DNA of 64,000 nucleotides from Malaya genurostris. Taxonomy: Eukaryota > Arthropoda > Insecta > Diptera > Culicidae. Of this stretch, positions 34,310 through 44,829 are shown one piece after another. The position numbers were made by a program, and so were the translations under genes. Where the stretch lies: the NCBI RefSeq assembly GCF_030247185.1, contig NC_080572.1:85448435-85512434 (forward strand), in the 5' to 3' direction. Every line of letters starts with the position of its first letter. Positions within the stretch are counted from its first letter, which is position 1. The notes under the pieces are model-generated. The model was not told the DNA's origin and ran no database searches. It was given only the letters and a program-made list of their open reading frames with translations.

Positions 34310-35060
34310 GACGTCTGTTCAAAAAGTACCCGGAATTCTCATTTTTCTAAAAAAATATTTTTAGTCGTCTACATCTATATGGTCCCCTTCAAAGTAATCC
34401 CTCCTAGATATAATACACTTATGCCAGCGTTTTTTCCAGTCTTCGAAACACCCCTGATAGTCACTTTTTGTAATGCTCTGTAGCACTCTTAGCGATTCTA
34501 CCTTTATCTCTTCAATCGATGAAAAACGCTGTCCTTTCATGGGTCTCTTCAACTTTGGGAACAGGAAAAAATCACACGGAGCGATATCTGGTGAATAAGA
34601 AGGTTGGGGCATGATTAAAGTCTTGTTTTTAGCCAAAAAATCACGAATAAGCAACGATGAATGAGCAGGTGCGTTATCGTGGTGCAAAACCCATGAATTG
34701 TTTTTCCATAAATCGGGGCATGAGCCAACTGATATGCCAACTTCATCAGCAACTTCTCTAATAGTGATTCGGCGATCATCCATAATCATTTTTTCCACTT
34801 TTCCCACATTTTCATCGATTATTGACGTGCTGGGTCGACCGGAGCGTTCGTCGTCTTCAACGTCTTCGCGGCCATCTTGGAAACGCTTATACTACTCGTA
34901 AACACTTGTTTTTTTCATAGCAGACTCACCGTAGGCTCTCTGTAACATTTCGCACACTTGGTTACACTTTATTTCATTTTTCACGCAAAACTTAATACAA
35001 ATTCTTTGACTCTTCAATTCTTCCATTGTTTAAACTAACAAAAATCGCCGAGCTAAAAAA
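34310..35060 (-). mobile_element. mariner-type element with internal deletion
   Basis: The end TCTGTTCAAAAAGTACCCGG (34,313) has the form of a mariner terminus. I find no matching terminus on the other side near 35,060-35,200, so that end may be truncated. The single gene inside has lost its middle (separate entry). Confidence 0.7.
34361..35026 (-). pseudogene. mariner-type transposase with the central catalytic part deleted
   Basis: The minus-strand frame starts MEELKSQRICIKFCVKNEIK, carries a TAG in place of the Trp codon expected after SVYE, and continues through VEDDERSGRPSTSIIDE and ITIREVADEVGISVGSC. It then jumps directly to PDLWKNNSWVLHHDNAPAHS. The jump removes the linker and the first catalytic Asp. 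The second Asp (HHDNAP) and third Asp (IAPCDFF) remain, 34 residues apart, and the C-terminus through YFEGDHIDVDD is complete. N-terminus plus C-terminus without the middle is a typical internal-deletion derivative. Confidence 0.9.
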
Positions 35061-35269
35061 ACACGTCTACACCAGCCGCTACAAGACAGAATGTAAACAA
35101 TGAATACAGCTGAAAATTTCACCATACATTAGGGACATATGTACCAACACAATAAAAAAAAATTGACCACCGGACTCTCCAGACGCGCGCAATTAAAAAA
35201 TTACCGTATTTGGAGCAAATATAATCCACATGACGTTCAAGAATTCAGTCGTTGTGCGATGCATCCTGA

Positions 35270-35590
35270 TAAATGTACTTCTTGGTTGGTGAAATCATCG
35301 ATCCTTATTTCTTAAAAAAACGGGGAAGGACGACGCGTTACCGTGAATGGAAATCGATACAGAACCATAATCAATCAATTTTTGTTGTTTTTGTTTTGAT
35401 GGTACCACTTGTCATACTGCGGCCGAAACAATCGACTTATTGAAAGAGCATTATAACGACATCATTATTTCCAGAAATGGACCGGTGAAACTCGATTATT
35501 TTTTGTGGAAGTCATTGGTTTATTCTGTTAAACCAGCATCGATTGACGAGCAAAAAAGACAAACATGAGTTTCCCTAAAAGTTTCCAAAA
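35270..35590 (+). pseudogene. Fragment of a second IS630/Tc1-mariner-type transposase
   Basis: Reading on plus across frames gives GRRVTVNGNRYRTIINQFL, then FDGTTCHTAAETIDLLKEHY, IIISRNGPVKLDYFLW and SLVYSVKPASIDE. This matches my memory of a large insect transposase family with the motifs DGATCHT...ETIDLL...VISRNG...LTPLDYFLW. Frame shifts and a missing segment before LDYFLW, together with the absence of the N-terminal half, mark it as a relic. No termini recognised. Confidence 0.65.
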
Positions 35591-35689
35591 GTTTGAAAGA
35601 CGTATTCACGTCAAAACTTTAATTTAGCATAGTTGTTGCAATAATTTCGAGCGTGAGAGATAGGATTCTTCTAAAAAGGAGATGTAATT

Positions 35690-36640
35690 AAAATCAGTGC
35701 ATCCAAGTTCGTCTAACTCAACCGACAAGCGGTAAGAGCTTGAAGCTCCCTCTTTTCGCCATCGTCGAACAATTCAAATACGATGCAGAAAATGATGCAC
35801 CGCACGAAGATCACAATCAGCGTGCCATCCCACCGAAACAGAAATCATCACCACATCATCATCGCCATCGCGAACCGAAACATGCTTTGCGGCACTAACA
35901 ACATTCAGCGATTGCGGACTGACTAAACGTGATCGGCAAATGAAGTAGTGATTGATTTACTGATCATATACGTGATCTATTAATTATTGATATCTATTTT
36001 CGTCCGCTTTGGGTCGTTGTTTCTATACACAACCATCAAATTAGGGTTCCCAGCCTGGTACCGTCGGAACGCTGGAGGGCGGTAGCGCGCGACTGGCAAC
36101 TCCAGCAGCAGTCCGTCAAAGCCTGAGAACCAACCGCAATTTCTCTAACGGAATGCTGTACAAATCATCGCGACTGCTATGCTATCAAAACGTGGTCATA
36201 CAGTTACAGAGCCCAGCACACCACGGTAGGGCCACGAATGCTGGAAGGACTTTGAAACCACCGAAAAGTTCAACAGGTCAGCGATGTGATCGATCATATG
36301 GCGCTGTTCGAGAACTGCCGCTGCCTACCCATGATCGGTTGCGCGCTGTTCCGAGCGAAGGTGGACCGGATCGAACAGTCCTAGTTTAGATTTTTATTCC
36401 ATTCCGAGCAGATAATAAGCGGTTGCAGATTGCCGTCAGAGTGAGTTTGTTTTTCGTGCTTTATTAATTCATCGCTCATGTTGTTGTACGGAAGGTCCGC
36501 ACTCAGCGGCAAATTAGGCAACGATAGCTGGTCTGGTCGGGTCTGGTCTGGTCTGGTCTAGCCGAGGCTGTTTGCGTTTGTGATAGCCACCGTCGGCAGG
36601 CAGACGGGTATTTTCCGATTTCTCATGGTCTTTTGTGAGG
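35690..36640. other. GC-rich, repeat-poor island
   Basis: This is the most GC-rich part of the window with no repeat match. An open frame at about 35,692-35,901 (plus) reads LFAIVEQFKYDAENDAPHED and then His-rich sequence to TAA. A longer frame at 36,045-36,389 is listed separately. A short tandem run of TGGTC/TCTGG pentamers lies at 36,528-36,561. It probably represents a host gene or its control region. Confidence 0.45.
36045..36389 (+). CDS. Candidate 3' terminal host exon, 114 codons
   Basis: An acceptor-like TTTCTATACACAACCATCAAATTAG-type stretch (ending at 36,044) is followed by 114 open codons ending in TAG at 36,387. There is no long pyrimidine run, so the acceptor is only fair. The translation is basic and Ser/Arg/Pro-rich, begins GSQPGTVGTLEGGSARLATP and ends RTVLV. 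An in-frame ATG occurs at 36,153. I recognise no domain. The open length is notable at near 50% GC but can occur by chance in a 64 kb window. Alternatives are non-coding exon or conserved regulatory DNA. Confidence 0.28.
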   Translation, partial: GSQPGTVGTLEGGSARLATPAAVRQSLRTNRNFSNGMLYKSSRLLCYQNVVIQLQSPAHHGRATNAGRTLKPPKSSTGQRCDRSYGAVRELPLPTHDRLRAVPSEGGPDRTVLV

Positions 36641-36892
36641 AAGACGTGATTTGCTTCTTGAAATTGATACAATAGAGCAAGCCCTTCTTTTGATATTGAT
36701 GATTGGTTTCAAAGCAGCTTTCTATTATGTTTTTTTTTTACAATAGCCAAATCCGTGTACCAGATAGAATTTGTTTGATGCATTATAAGTAGCGAAAATG
36801 AAGCTTGCGGAATAATATGCTCCAGAGGAATAACTTAAGTCTATGAATCTGCTCCAATCCGTGGCACTGCTCTGTTATTGAGCCCCCTGAGA

Positions 36893-37350
36893 TTGTGGTC
36901 TGAGGTCTCTTTTTACGCGGGGGATACAATCGGAAATTTGCGTATAAAAATCACGTAACTTCGGAAATCCGCGTATAAAAAAACATCTGAAGAAAAAAAA
37001 ATTGTTGATGCCCAATATCCAAGAAATGCAGGCATGAGATCTGGTATAATCTAAAAAAATACTTTGACTTTGAGAATTTGAGACCGCGTAACTTCCGCGT
37101 TGAAAAAAAACCGCAAAACTGAAGAAATTTTATTTTTTGATGCCAAATGTCCTAGAAATGCATGAAACGTTGAGATCTGGTGTAATCCAAAAAAATTTCC
37201 AAGTGTCAGAGAGTTGACTTAAAAAAATTTGGACAACGCCAGATCTCGACGTTTCGTGCATTTCTAGAACAAAACAAAAAAACCGCGTAGCTTGAGAAAT
37301 CCCCGTGAAAAAACTGCGTAACTTCGGAAATCCGTGCAACAACCTGATCG
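36893..37350. mobile_element. Foldback repeat R7 with CGCGTAACTTCGGAAATCC motifs
   Basis: CGTAACTTCGGAAATCCGCG-type motifs recur at the left and right ends (about 36,954 and 37,316). The centre is a hairpin with arms of 31 bp, 37,153-37,183 and 37,236-37,266 (TAGAAATGCATGAAACG with its complement), with about three mismatches. Related fragments lie at 40,675-40,745 and 60,540-60,720. No coding capacity. Confidence 0.6.
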
Positions 37351-37642
37351 GCGAGAGTAGTATTTTTATAGCGTCACGAAATGTCAACTAGGGTTTTTAA
37401 AACTGTTCAATACACTTATATTCACTTCTATTTGAATAAATTTACACTACAATACGATAACTTCCCTGAAGCACAAAAACTCTGTGCCTGACCTAACAAC
37501 TATCTGATCTTAACTTGGTTTTACTAAACTATGCTTTAAATCTTAATTTCTGCTTTTACACGAACGCTGGTGTCCAAGTTTGATTACGGTGTTACCTGGT
37601 CGCCCATGGATCAGCACTCTCAACAGTTGAATTAGGTAGGGT

Positions 37643-37927
37643 AGGGTCTAACACTTTTGAAAAATCAATTATTCTTTTCTTTATATTTTCTTATAGTAAA
37701 ACATTAGAAAAATTTTCTGTGAAATTTTCAAGCCTATTGGAACGAAACTCTGGATGTTATGGACTTTTATCTATGGCTTTCTCATTCTACAAAGAAGCAT
37801 GAACGCGGTACACAGGCCCAAGATTTCTACTTCGATTGACTTCAAAACTTGACAAAACTTTATTGAAATGTTTTGTTATAAAAAATTATAAAAGAAAAAA
37901 TATGATTTTTTTAAAATGTTAGACCCT
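37643..37927. mobile_element. 285-bp MITE with AGGGTCTAACA termini
   Basis: AGGGTCTAACACTTTTGAAA at the left and, on minus, AGGGTCTAACATTTTAAAAA at the right form an inverted repeat of about 15 bp with one mismatch, followed by A-rich sequence. No coding capacity and no clear target duplication. Confidence 0.6.
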
Positions 37928-38211
37928 TCGAGCTCCCTGGAGTAATTAATTGTTTCCATTGATTTTATAGACAAAATCCTTTAAACGCGTTTTCCTCGAA
38001 AGCAGGTTTTGAAAGTCCGTGTCCATCGTCATTCAAAAACTACTGCACCAATTTTTTCAAATTTTGCACACACTTTCTACATATAAAAAACCAGACACCA
38101 ACGTTTACTTTTAGTTGTTCTTTACTTTGGGGAGGTTCACCAGCTACAAAATGGTGGATTTTTTTGTGAATTTTTTTAATCGTAGTTTCACTTTGAACCA
38201 GCACCAAAAAT

Positions 38212-39003
38212 TTAAAAAAATGAAAAAAAAATCAAACAGAAACGTTGGGGTCTAGAAAAATTATCTATTGCTGTGTCGATGTCAGTAGATCTTTCTAAAA
38301 TAATTTCATGATCCACATGATTTTCAATGTGAGATCTGTAATCCAACCAATTAGCTTTATGATAGTTGAATATAGAACTAATTGGATTAATTATAGCTTC
38401 GTTGGAAAGTCTGAATGTTACAGGAAGATGGTCTGAGTCAAAGTCAGCATGTGTAATCGGTTCACTACAAATGTGAATTTGATCTGTTAGAACCAGATCA
38501 ATTGTAGACGGGTTTTTCACGGAAGAGAAACAATTCGGATTACTGGGATGAAGAACTTTGAAGTAATCAGCTGAGTGTTGGTTATGAAGTATTTTACCAT
38601 TACTGTTATTTCGCCTACAATTCCACTGGACATGCTTAGCATTTAAGTCCCCTATTACGAAAAATTTCGGTCGATATCTTGTGAGTTTTTGCAAATCGCC
38701 TTTAACGAAATTTAATTGTTCGCCGGTGCATTGGAACGGCAAGTATGCTCCAGCGATGAAATAAATTCCATGAATGGTTTCAACTTCGATTCCCAAGCTT
38801 TCAATAATTTTAGTATTGAAAGAAGGTAAAATTCGATGTTTAATTTGCCGTTGGACAAAAATGGCAACTCCACCACCCATTACAGTAAACCTGTCAAATC
38901 GATGAACCACATAATGTGAATTACTTTTCAATTTGACATTTGGTTTAATGAAAGTTTCTGTCACAATGGCAGTATGAATTTTGTGAACTTTGAGAATTGC
39001 CAT
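38212..39003 (-). pseudogene. Jockey-clade retrotransposon ORF2, endonuclease part only
   Basis: The minus-strand frame of about 250 residues is the apurinic-type endonuclease at the start of a non-LTR ORF2. It has TETFIKPN with the active-site Glu, MGGGVAIFV, GDLNAKHVQW with Asp, STIDLVLT, and DSDHLPVTF with the SDH active-site motif. The frame then runs into unrelated, A/T-rich sequence with no reverse transcriptase, so the 3' four-fifths are missing. Loss of the 3' end is unusual for target-primed insertion, which normally loses the 5' end, so a later deletion or rearrangement is likely. It is a different clade from the element at 49,197. Confidence 0.85.
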
Positions 39004-39330
39004 CCGATTTGAAATGCTTCAAAAAGTGATGAAGTCGAATTCATTCGGATGATCATTTGAAAAAGTTGATCTTGTAGGTTAACCTATTAATAAATTGTTT
39101 TCGTTAGAAGATTAACTGCAAGGCGTTCCTGTGTTTTGATTATTTACATTAGAAAAATTAAATGGTAGATTTCTACCGGTTACACTAGCGTAACTGACAT
39201 TAGAAGAGGATGATGATGAGGTCGATCTACCTGTCAATAAATTGTTTTCGTTAGAAGACGAATTGGGAAGCTTGTTTTTTGTTTTAAATTCGAAGAAATT
39301 AGGTCCTTAGAAGAATTAGACGTGGCATTT
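39004..39330 (-). pseudogene. Remnant of the Jockey-like ORF1 C-terminus
   Basis: Directly upstream of the endonuclease frame, the minus strand reads SSNENNLLTGRSTSSSSSSN followed by VSYASVTGRNLPFNF and TGTPCS-stop, then a second SSNENNLL copy and a stop. Ser/Asn-rich C-termini with SYA-type motifs fit Jockey ORF1. The duplicated SSNENNLL unit suggests slippage. Confidence 0.5.
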
Positions 39331-39861
39331 ACTTAAATTTACATCCAAAAGCATGTACAAATTTATCATATCACTACAACTTACAACTTTTAATATGTCA
39401 ATATCGGATGAATACAATTATATTTGGAAAAGTAGTTTAAGTATGTATATTTAAATGCAGACATCGAACACGGACTTAACATTACTAAAATCATTTAGAA
39501 AACATGTATTTTGCGAGAACCGAACAAACATTTGTATATAAAGAACGAGTTTAGTTTAGACCGAATTTCGCTGCTAACGAAGAACAATTTGTTTATTTGT
39601 TACGGAGTCTAATCCACGCTGCGTTTCTGAGCGATAGTCGGCCCAAAAGTAATCGGATATAGGCATTTGTTTCGGAAGAACCAGCTAACCAGATGTTACA
39701 AACCTGTTTTTGCATACAATTTTTTTGTACGGTTCTAGAAATGAACATGTTTTACAACAAATTTTGCATTATATATACGACCCGAGTCTGTTTTTTACAC
39801 CCAAAGTTTTTATCCGATATTTGGATTGATTTACAAATTTACATTCACTGATTATTGTGTT
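39331..39861. other. No gene seen
   Basis: AT-rich, no repeat partner recognised and no motif-bearing frame. Confidence 0.35.
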
Positions 39862-40150
39862 TTGCCTTTCTTATATAGAGAGGTTGTGTAATCACTATTG
39901 AACACGACTATTGAACCAAGACCCAGAGGGTCGAGTGTCATATACCACTCGAACCCGTTCATCAAGATCGGAAAAGTCTGTATATGTGTGTACAACAAAT
40001 TGAGTGCACTTTCTCTCACAGTTGGCAGAACTGATTTTCATAAACTTAGATTCATATAAAAGGCCTTGTGATCCTATACAATGCTCAAGAATTTTATTTG
40101 AAACGGAATTCCGGTCACGGAGTTACAGGGAGATAAGTTCAAAATTTTTT
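39862..40150 (-). repeat. R2 repeat fragment
   Basis: TTGCCTTTCTTATATAGAGA, TGTGTAATCACTATTGAACA, CCCAGAGGGTCGAGTGTCAT and GGAATTCCGGTCACGGAGTT correspond to the reverse complement of the R2 right half (copy 41,038-42,275). Confidence 0.7.
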
Positions 40151-40317
40151 ATTATCAGGGTGCTTTTAATAAGTGGCCATGTAGAGAGATGCGATGTGGC
40201 GAAATGATGCAATTTTCACTATTCAGCTTTGAAGGAAAATTCCGCTGATGCAATAGTGATCACAGATTTTGAATCCTATGAGAAAGATGAAAATTTCGTA
40301 TTTTTTCGTATATATTA

Positions 40318-40354
40318 TAGTATATTGTAGTGAGAAGTACACTACAATATACTA
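40318..40354. other. Perfect 15-bp hairpin
   Basis: TAGTATATTGTAGTG, a 7-nt loop AGAAGTA, then CACTACAATATACTA is an exact inverted repeat. It could be a small stem-loop in RNA or a cruciform. It has no T-run typical of a terminator and lies between repeat fragments. Confidence 0.7.
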
Positions 40355-40674
40355 AAAATGACAGAAAATGCTGACGGTGGCACTTTAATAGATTCATACA
40401 TTCCTCACTTTCTGAATAGGAAAATAATATATTCATTACTTTGCTATTTCCAGCAATTCTTGCAACATTTTACAGTCCTTCATGATAGCTAAATAAGCAA
40501 TGATAACTAAATAAACTATAGTTATGATATTCGTTTGCTCTTCTTTTATGATCGTGTACCGTGAGCAACGTAAAAACAATTTCACTAATATACTATCCGT
40601 ACTGGCGAATTATGTTTTTGGAAGATATTTTGATATGATTTCGGCCTGATCTTGATCTATGATAAAATTAGAAC

Positions 40675-40745
40675 TGTTCCATCCGTTCAAAAAAAACTGC
40701 GGAACTTTAGAAATCCGCGTAAAAAACGCGTAAAAAGACCTCAGT
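40675..40745. repeat. R7 fragment
   Basis: AACTTTAGAAATCCGCG, AAAACGCGTAAAAAGACC and TCAGTG match the terminal motifs of the R7 foldback family at 36,893 and 60,540. Confidence 0.5.
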
Positions 40746-41037
40746 GTTTTCATCTTTGAAGGAAGCCTATCATTATGTCACTCAATTGGGGAGCCTTTAA
40801 TTAAAACTATATTTGAACACGGATACACAGCCAACAACGAAATTATGGGAATGTTATATAATAATAAGTTATGGCAGTATTATATTACAAACCCAATTTC
40901 CGGTTTTCATTTTCAATTATCCATACAACCATTAGAAAATTGAGTTCTTTCACAAAATATAAGTAACGTCCGATTATGAATCAAAAGGTGTCGAAAACAC
41001 AAATATTTACCGATATTCAAATATACTTAAAAAAAAC

Positions 41038-42275
41038 CTGTTTTAATCCACCTAGTGGTGTACTGATGCCTTTCTCATATCTCTCATATTCTCATATATA
41101 AATGATTGGATTTTCACAAAATAAGTTTGTTTAATTTTTGAAAATCACAAAAGGTTTCTCTATAAACTGGTGGTATAAATGAAGTGAGTTTCACTGCTGC
41201 AGATACTTCCGAAACCTGAATCCGTAGCCGGTATAATCGAAATCGGTTCGAGAAAAATGACTGGGATCCATTTTCGAGTCTACAGTCACATTCTCCGGGC
41301 CCGGGAATCAGAAAAGCCGACATTAATTTGTTTGGCCGTCTAGTGACGATGACTATCGATTGAAATAGTTTTGAGGCAAGCTTAGAGTTTAGTTTAAGTG
41401 TTTTACTCACCGCTTTTAGTGACGGTATAAATATTTTAACAATCTTCACTTCCTGTAATTCCGCAACCGAATGTCGAATCTGGATGAAATTCAGGAATTC
41501 AATTGATAATCGGTCAATCCATCGGTGAAAAAGTGAGTGAGATCCATTTTGGAATATATGACCACTATTTGCGATACTTCTGGAATCGGAAACAGGATAG
41601 CCTGAATCGATTTGATTTATTTGTCTACTGATAATTGCTACCGATTGGAATAGTCTCTGGGCCAGTTTGGATTATTTTTTACGATTTTTGTTTCACCACT
41701 TTACGTGAGGGTATCAAATTGTTTTTAACACCTTTTACCCTATAATTTCGGAACCGGAAGTTGCATCCGGATAAAACTTTGGAGTTTTGTATCGGACTAT
41801 GAGACCTTTCATTTGAACCAAAGTTTCGTAATTGTAATTTTTATACTAATCACCTTGTAATTCCGAGTCCGGAAGTTGGATCAAAATTAAATTCTGGAAC
41901 TTTGTATAAGACAGTTGAATCTAAGCTTGTAAGAATCGGCTCAACCGTCTCTGAGAAGAATTACTGCACTTATTTGCTTTTTTTTGCACATATCAACCGA
42001 TTCGGATGATATGTCGGATTCGAATTGAATTCAGGAACTTTGTATGGGGTTACAATACCTTTCATTTGAATCTAAGTTTGTGAAAATCAGTTAAGCCATC
42101 TCCGAGAAAAGATAGTGCAAAAAAAATTTACATACAAACATACACACACATATAGACATTTTGCAAACTCGACGAACTGAGTCGAATCGTATGTGACACT
42201 TGGCCCTCCGGACCTCGGTTCAAAAGTCAGTATTCACAGTGATTGCATAACCTTTCTTTGTGAGAAAGGCAAAAC
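41038..42275 (+). mobile_element. R2 repeat family, uninterrupted copy
   Basis: Opens with TTTTAATCCACCTAGTGGTG and ATGCCTTTCTCATATC, and ends with CGGACCTCGG, CAGTGATTGCATAACC and TGAGAAAGGC. GCCTTTCTCA and TGAGAAAGGC form an inverted repeat near the two ends. Internally it consists of repeated 150-200 bp phrases (CCGGAAGTNGGATC, CATTTGAANC, CTCTGAGAA), as in R1, so the two families share ancestry or assembly mode. No coding capacity. Confidence 0.75.
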
Positions 42276-42700
42276 AAAATTGATGTTTCGTTTACGCACG
42301 GACCATGTAGAAAAATGTAGTGCTACTTTAAGGTAATACTTACAATCGTAGGAAAACAGCTATTGTTGAAAAACGCTAAAGCAGTTTTCACCGCTACTGC
42401 TTGATAAATCTTCAAGAAAAAAAAATGCTTTTGCGTTATGCAAATTACCCCTTAAAAGAGTAAGCTTAAGCTTTGAACATTGCACGGTTCGAATTAAACT
42501 GCTAAGTAACCATAGCAGTTTAAAACTGTACACTGTTCAATCGCAGAAGAAACAAAAAAAACAATACTGCTATAATTATTACTTTTATCTAATATAAATA
42601 GATTTAATAAAATTGTTTATCATTTCATGAAGTTAATTAAAGATTCATAGCCAAAAGCCTGAACATAATTATTACGATATAATGTTAGGTAGTCGAACAA
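42276..42700. other. AT-rich DNA, no gene
   Basis: No motif or repeat partner recognised. Confidence 0.3.
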
Positions 42701-42815
42701 GTTACTACTTCCTTCTATAACAAAACCTTAGCCAATTTTCAAATGAGTTGATAAAGATGAGTAATATTGAACAGTTTGTATACCTTCGAGTTTTGTTTTT
42801 CACTGTGTTATTTAT

Positions 42816-44540
42816 GAGAATTTTTTTAAAGCAGCATTTGTGGGAAGTTTCAGTTATCAGTGCAGCTAAAGTGCTAAGTTCCAACTGATGAATCATGTAG
42901 AGAATGGTTTCGACGTTTCAAGAATGGAGATTTCAGCGATGACGACAGACCTCGCTCTGGACAACCAAAAAAAATCGAAGACAAACAGTTGGAGGCATTC
43001 CTCGATGAAGATCCGAGTGAAGCTTGCAAAATCATTGAAAGCGTCTAAACAAGCAGTTTCTGTACGATTAAAGTCCATGGGAATGATTCAAAAGAAAGGT
43101 AATTTGGTGCCTTATGAATTGAAATCGAGAGACATTAAGAGACGATTTTTCACTTGCAAGTAGCTCATTCAAAGGCAGCAAAAAAAGGATTTTTTTACAT
43201 CCAATTGTTACTGAGGATGATAAATGGATATTCTATAATAACTCCAAGAAGAAAAAATACTACGCTATGTCCGGTCAGCAGCAGGGCTTGTATTGTGAAT
43301 CCTCAAACGAACGAAGCAACAAAAAATATCTGCTGTGAACACTTTGCTTGACATAGCTGAATGAGAGACCTATATTAGAGAGAAACTGGATGCGTGAGAG
43401 TATATGCTACTGAGCAGACCAATTCCCCTTGCCAAGTAAATTGTCTGTGTTCTCATTCTCAGTTAACACATGAACTAAGCAATCCATGACAATGTAATGA
43501 AATGAAAGGTTCACTCTCGTTAGTATTGTACGAGAAAGAAGACCATGCCTCACGGTGTGCTACAAGACGCGAAGCAACGTCATATAGGCAATGTTTACGG
43601 TTTATTTTTAAAAAGTAGGTTTACAGAAATCATTTTTAACATAATGTTCCCATTCCAAGACTAATTTTGATCACATTTCAAACAGACTTTAAACATTTTA
43701 TTGCAGAAATTTTGCATTTGAGCCCATTTTCAAAACGATCCATTTGTTTCTTGGCGGTTTACACTGTGTACATATCCTAGAAACACTAAAAGCAATGTTC
43801 CTTAAATTAATATTCATCGGAACTAAAAGTTATGAAACTAGTTTCCTCATAGGCATCTACAATATGAGAACCATTCATCAAATGCTAACCTCATGAAGCA
43901 TAGGTCTCAGCAAGCGGGCATATTCATGAACTAATGAACGAACGAAGCAGCTCTCCTGGCTTGGGTTGCGCTGTGAATTCTACCTGACATACGAATGTGT
44001 GTGAATAGCACAGATAGTGAAACCCTTTCGTTCATATTCGTTGCTTCAATATGCAAGCCCTGGTCAGCAGTTGTCATCGACCACAACATCAACATCAAAG
44101 CCGAATATTCAAGGTTCATGTTATGCATCTGATGTGACCAAAACAGTGTTGTGTACTATGAGCTGCTACAACCAGGTAATACTGTAACGGGCGATCGGTA
44201 TAGGCTGCAATTGATGCGTTCGAGCCGTGCATTACGAAAAGATCGGCCGGAATACAAGCCAAGATGTGATATATTTATTCTCCTGCATGGCAACGCTCGT
44301 CCTTATGTCGCAAAAGTCGTGAAAAAATATTTGGAAATGCTCAAGTAGGACATTTTACCGCACCCGTCGTAATCTCCTAACATTGCTCCTTCTGATTACG
44401 AGTTGTTCCCATAGATGCAGCACGATCTGGCAAATCGAAAATTGGCTTCAAACTTGGATTACCTTAAAAGAAGAGACATTGATTTTTCATCGAGATGAAA
44501 TTTTAAAATTGTCTGAGAGGTGGCAAAAAGTAAACTAAGC
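42816..44540 (+). pseudogene. mariner transposase, broken and split by a hAT MITE
   Basis: Reading across frames on plus: SCREWFRRFKNGDFSDDDRP (N-terminal DNA-binding part, 42,895), QAVSVRLKSMGMIQKKG and PYELKSRDIKRRFF (second DNA-binding part), and IVTEDDKWIFYNN with the first Asp, up to SGQQ. There the hAT MITE (43,282-44,062) intrudes. The gene resumes at 44,063 with VLCTMSCYNQ/YYELLQPGNTVTGDRYR and LLHGNARPYVAKVVK, and ends with PNIAPSDYELF. The second catalytic Asp (HDN in relatives) is Gly here; the third Asp is 34 residues on. Several stops and frame shifts are present. No termini recognised. Start and end are approximate. Confidence 0.85.
43282..44062. mobile_element. 781-bp non-autonomous hAT element inside the mariner gene
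   Basis: CAGGGCTTG at the left and CAAGCCCTG at the right are perfect 9-bp inverted termini. GTCAGCAG flanks both sides (43,274-43,281 and 44,063-44,070) as an exact 8-bp target duplication. Removing one copy with the element rejoins the mariner frame. No transposase motif is present. Confidence 0.95.
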
Positions 44541-44829
44541 TTAAGCTTTTTTCATTTTAAAATAAATGTATTTTTGAATGAATTTGCACTCCCAATACAA
44601 ACTCTAACAATTGATTTAAACTAACGCGATATTCCAAACCAATTACTTGTATAATGAAAGCTTCAGTATCATAAAGCTAATACAATGTGCAAACAATGAA
44701 TAATGATCGCAAGTTGTGCATGGTTCTTAGATTCAAATATGAGAGACACCTTCAATTTCAGTGGAAACATACATGGAGTTCCACTGCCATTATTAGTTAG
44801 CCTATCCGTCTCGTTCGATAATAAATCAA
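44541..44829. other. No gene seen
   Basis: AT-rich 3' flank of the mariner relic. No feature recognised. Confidence 0.3.
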
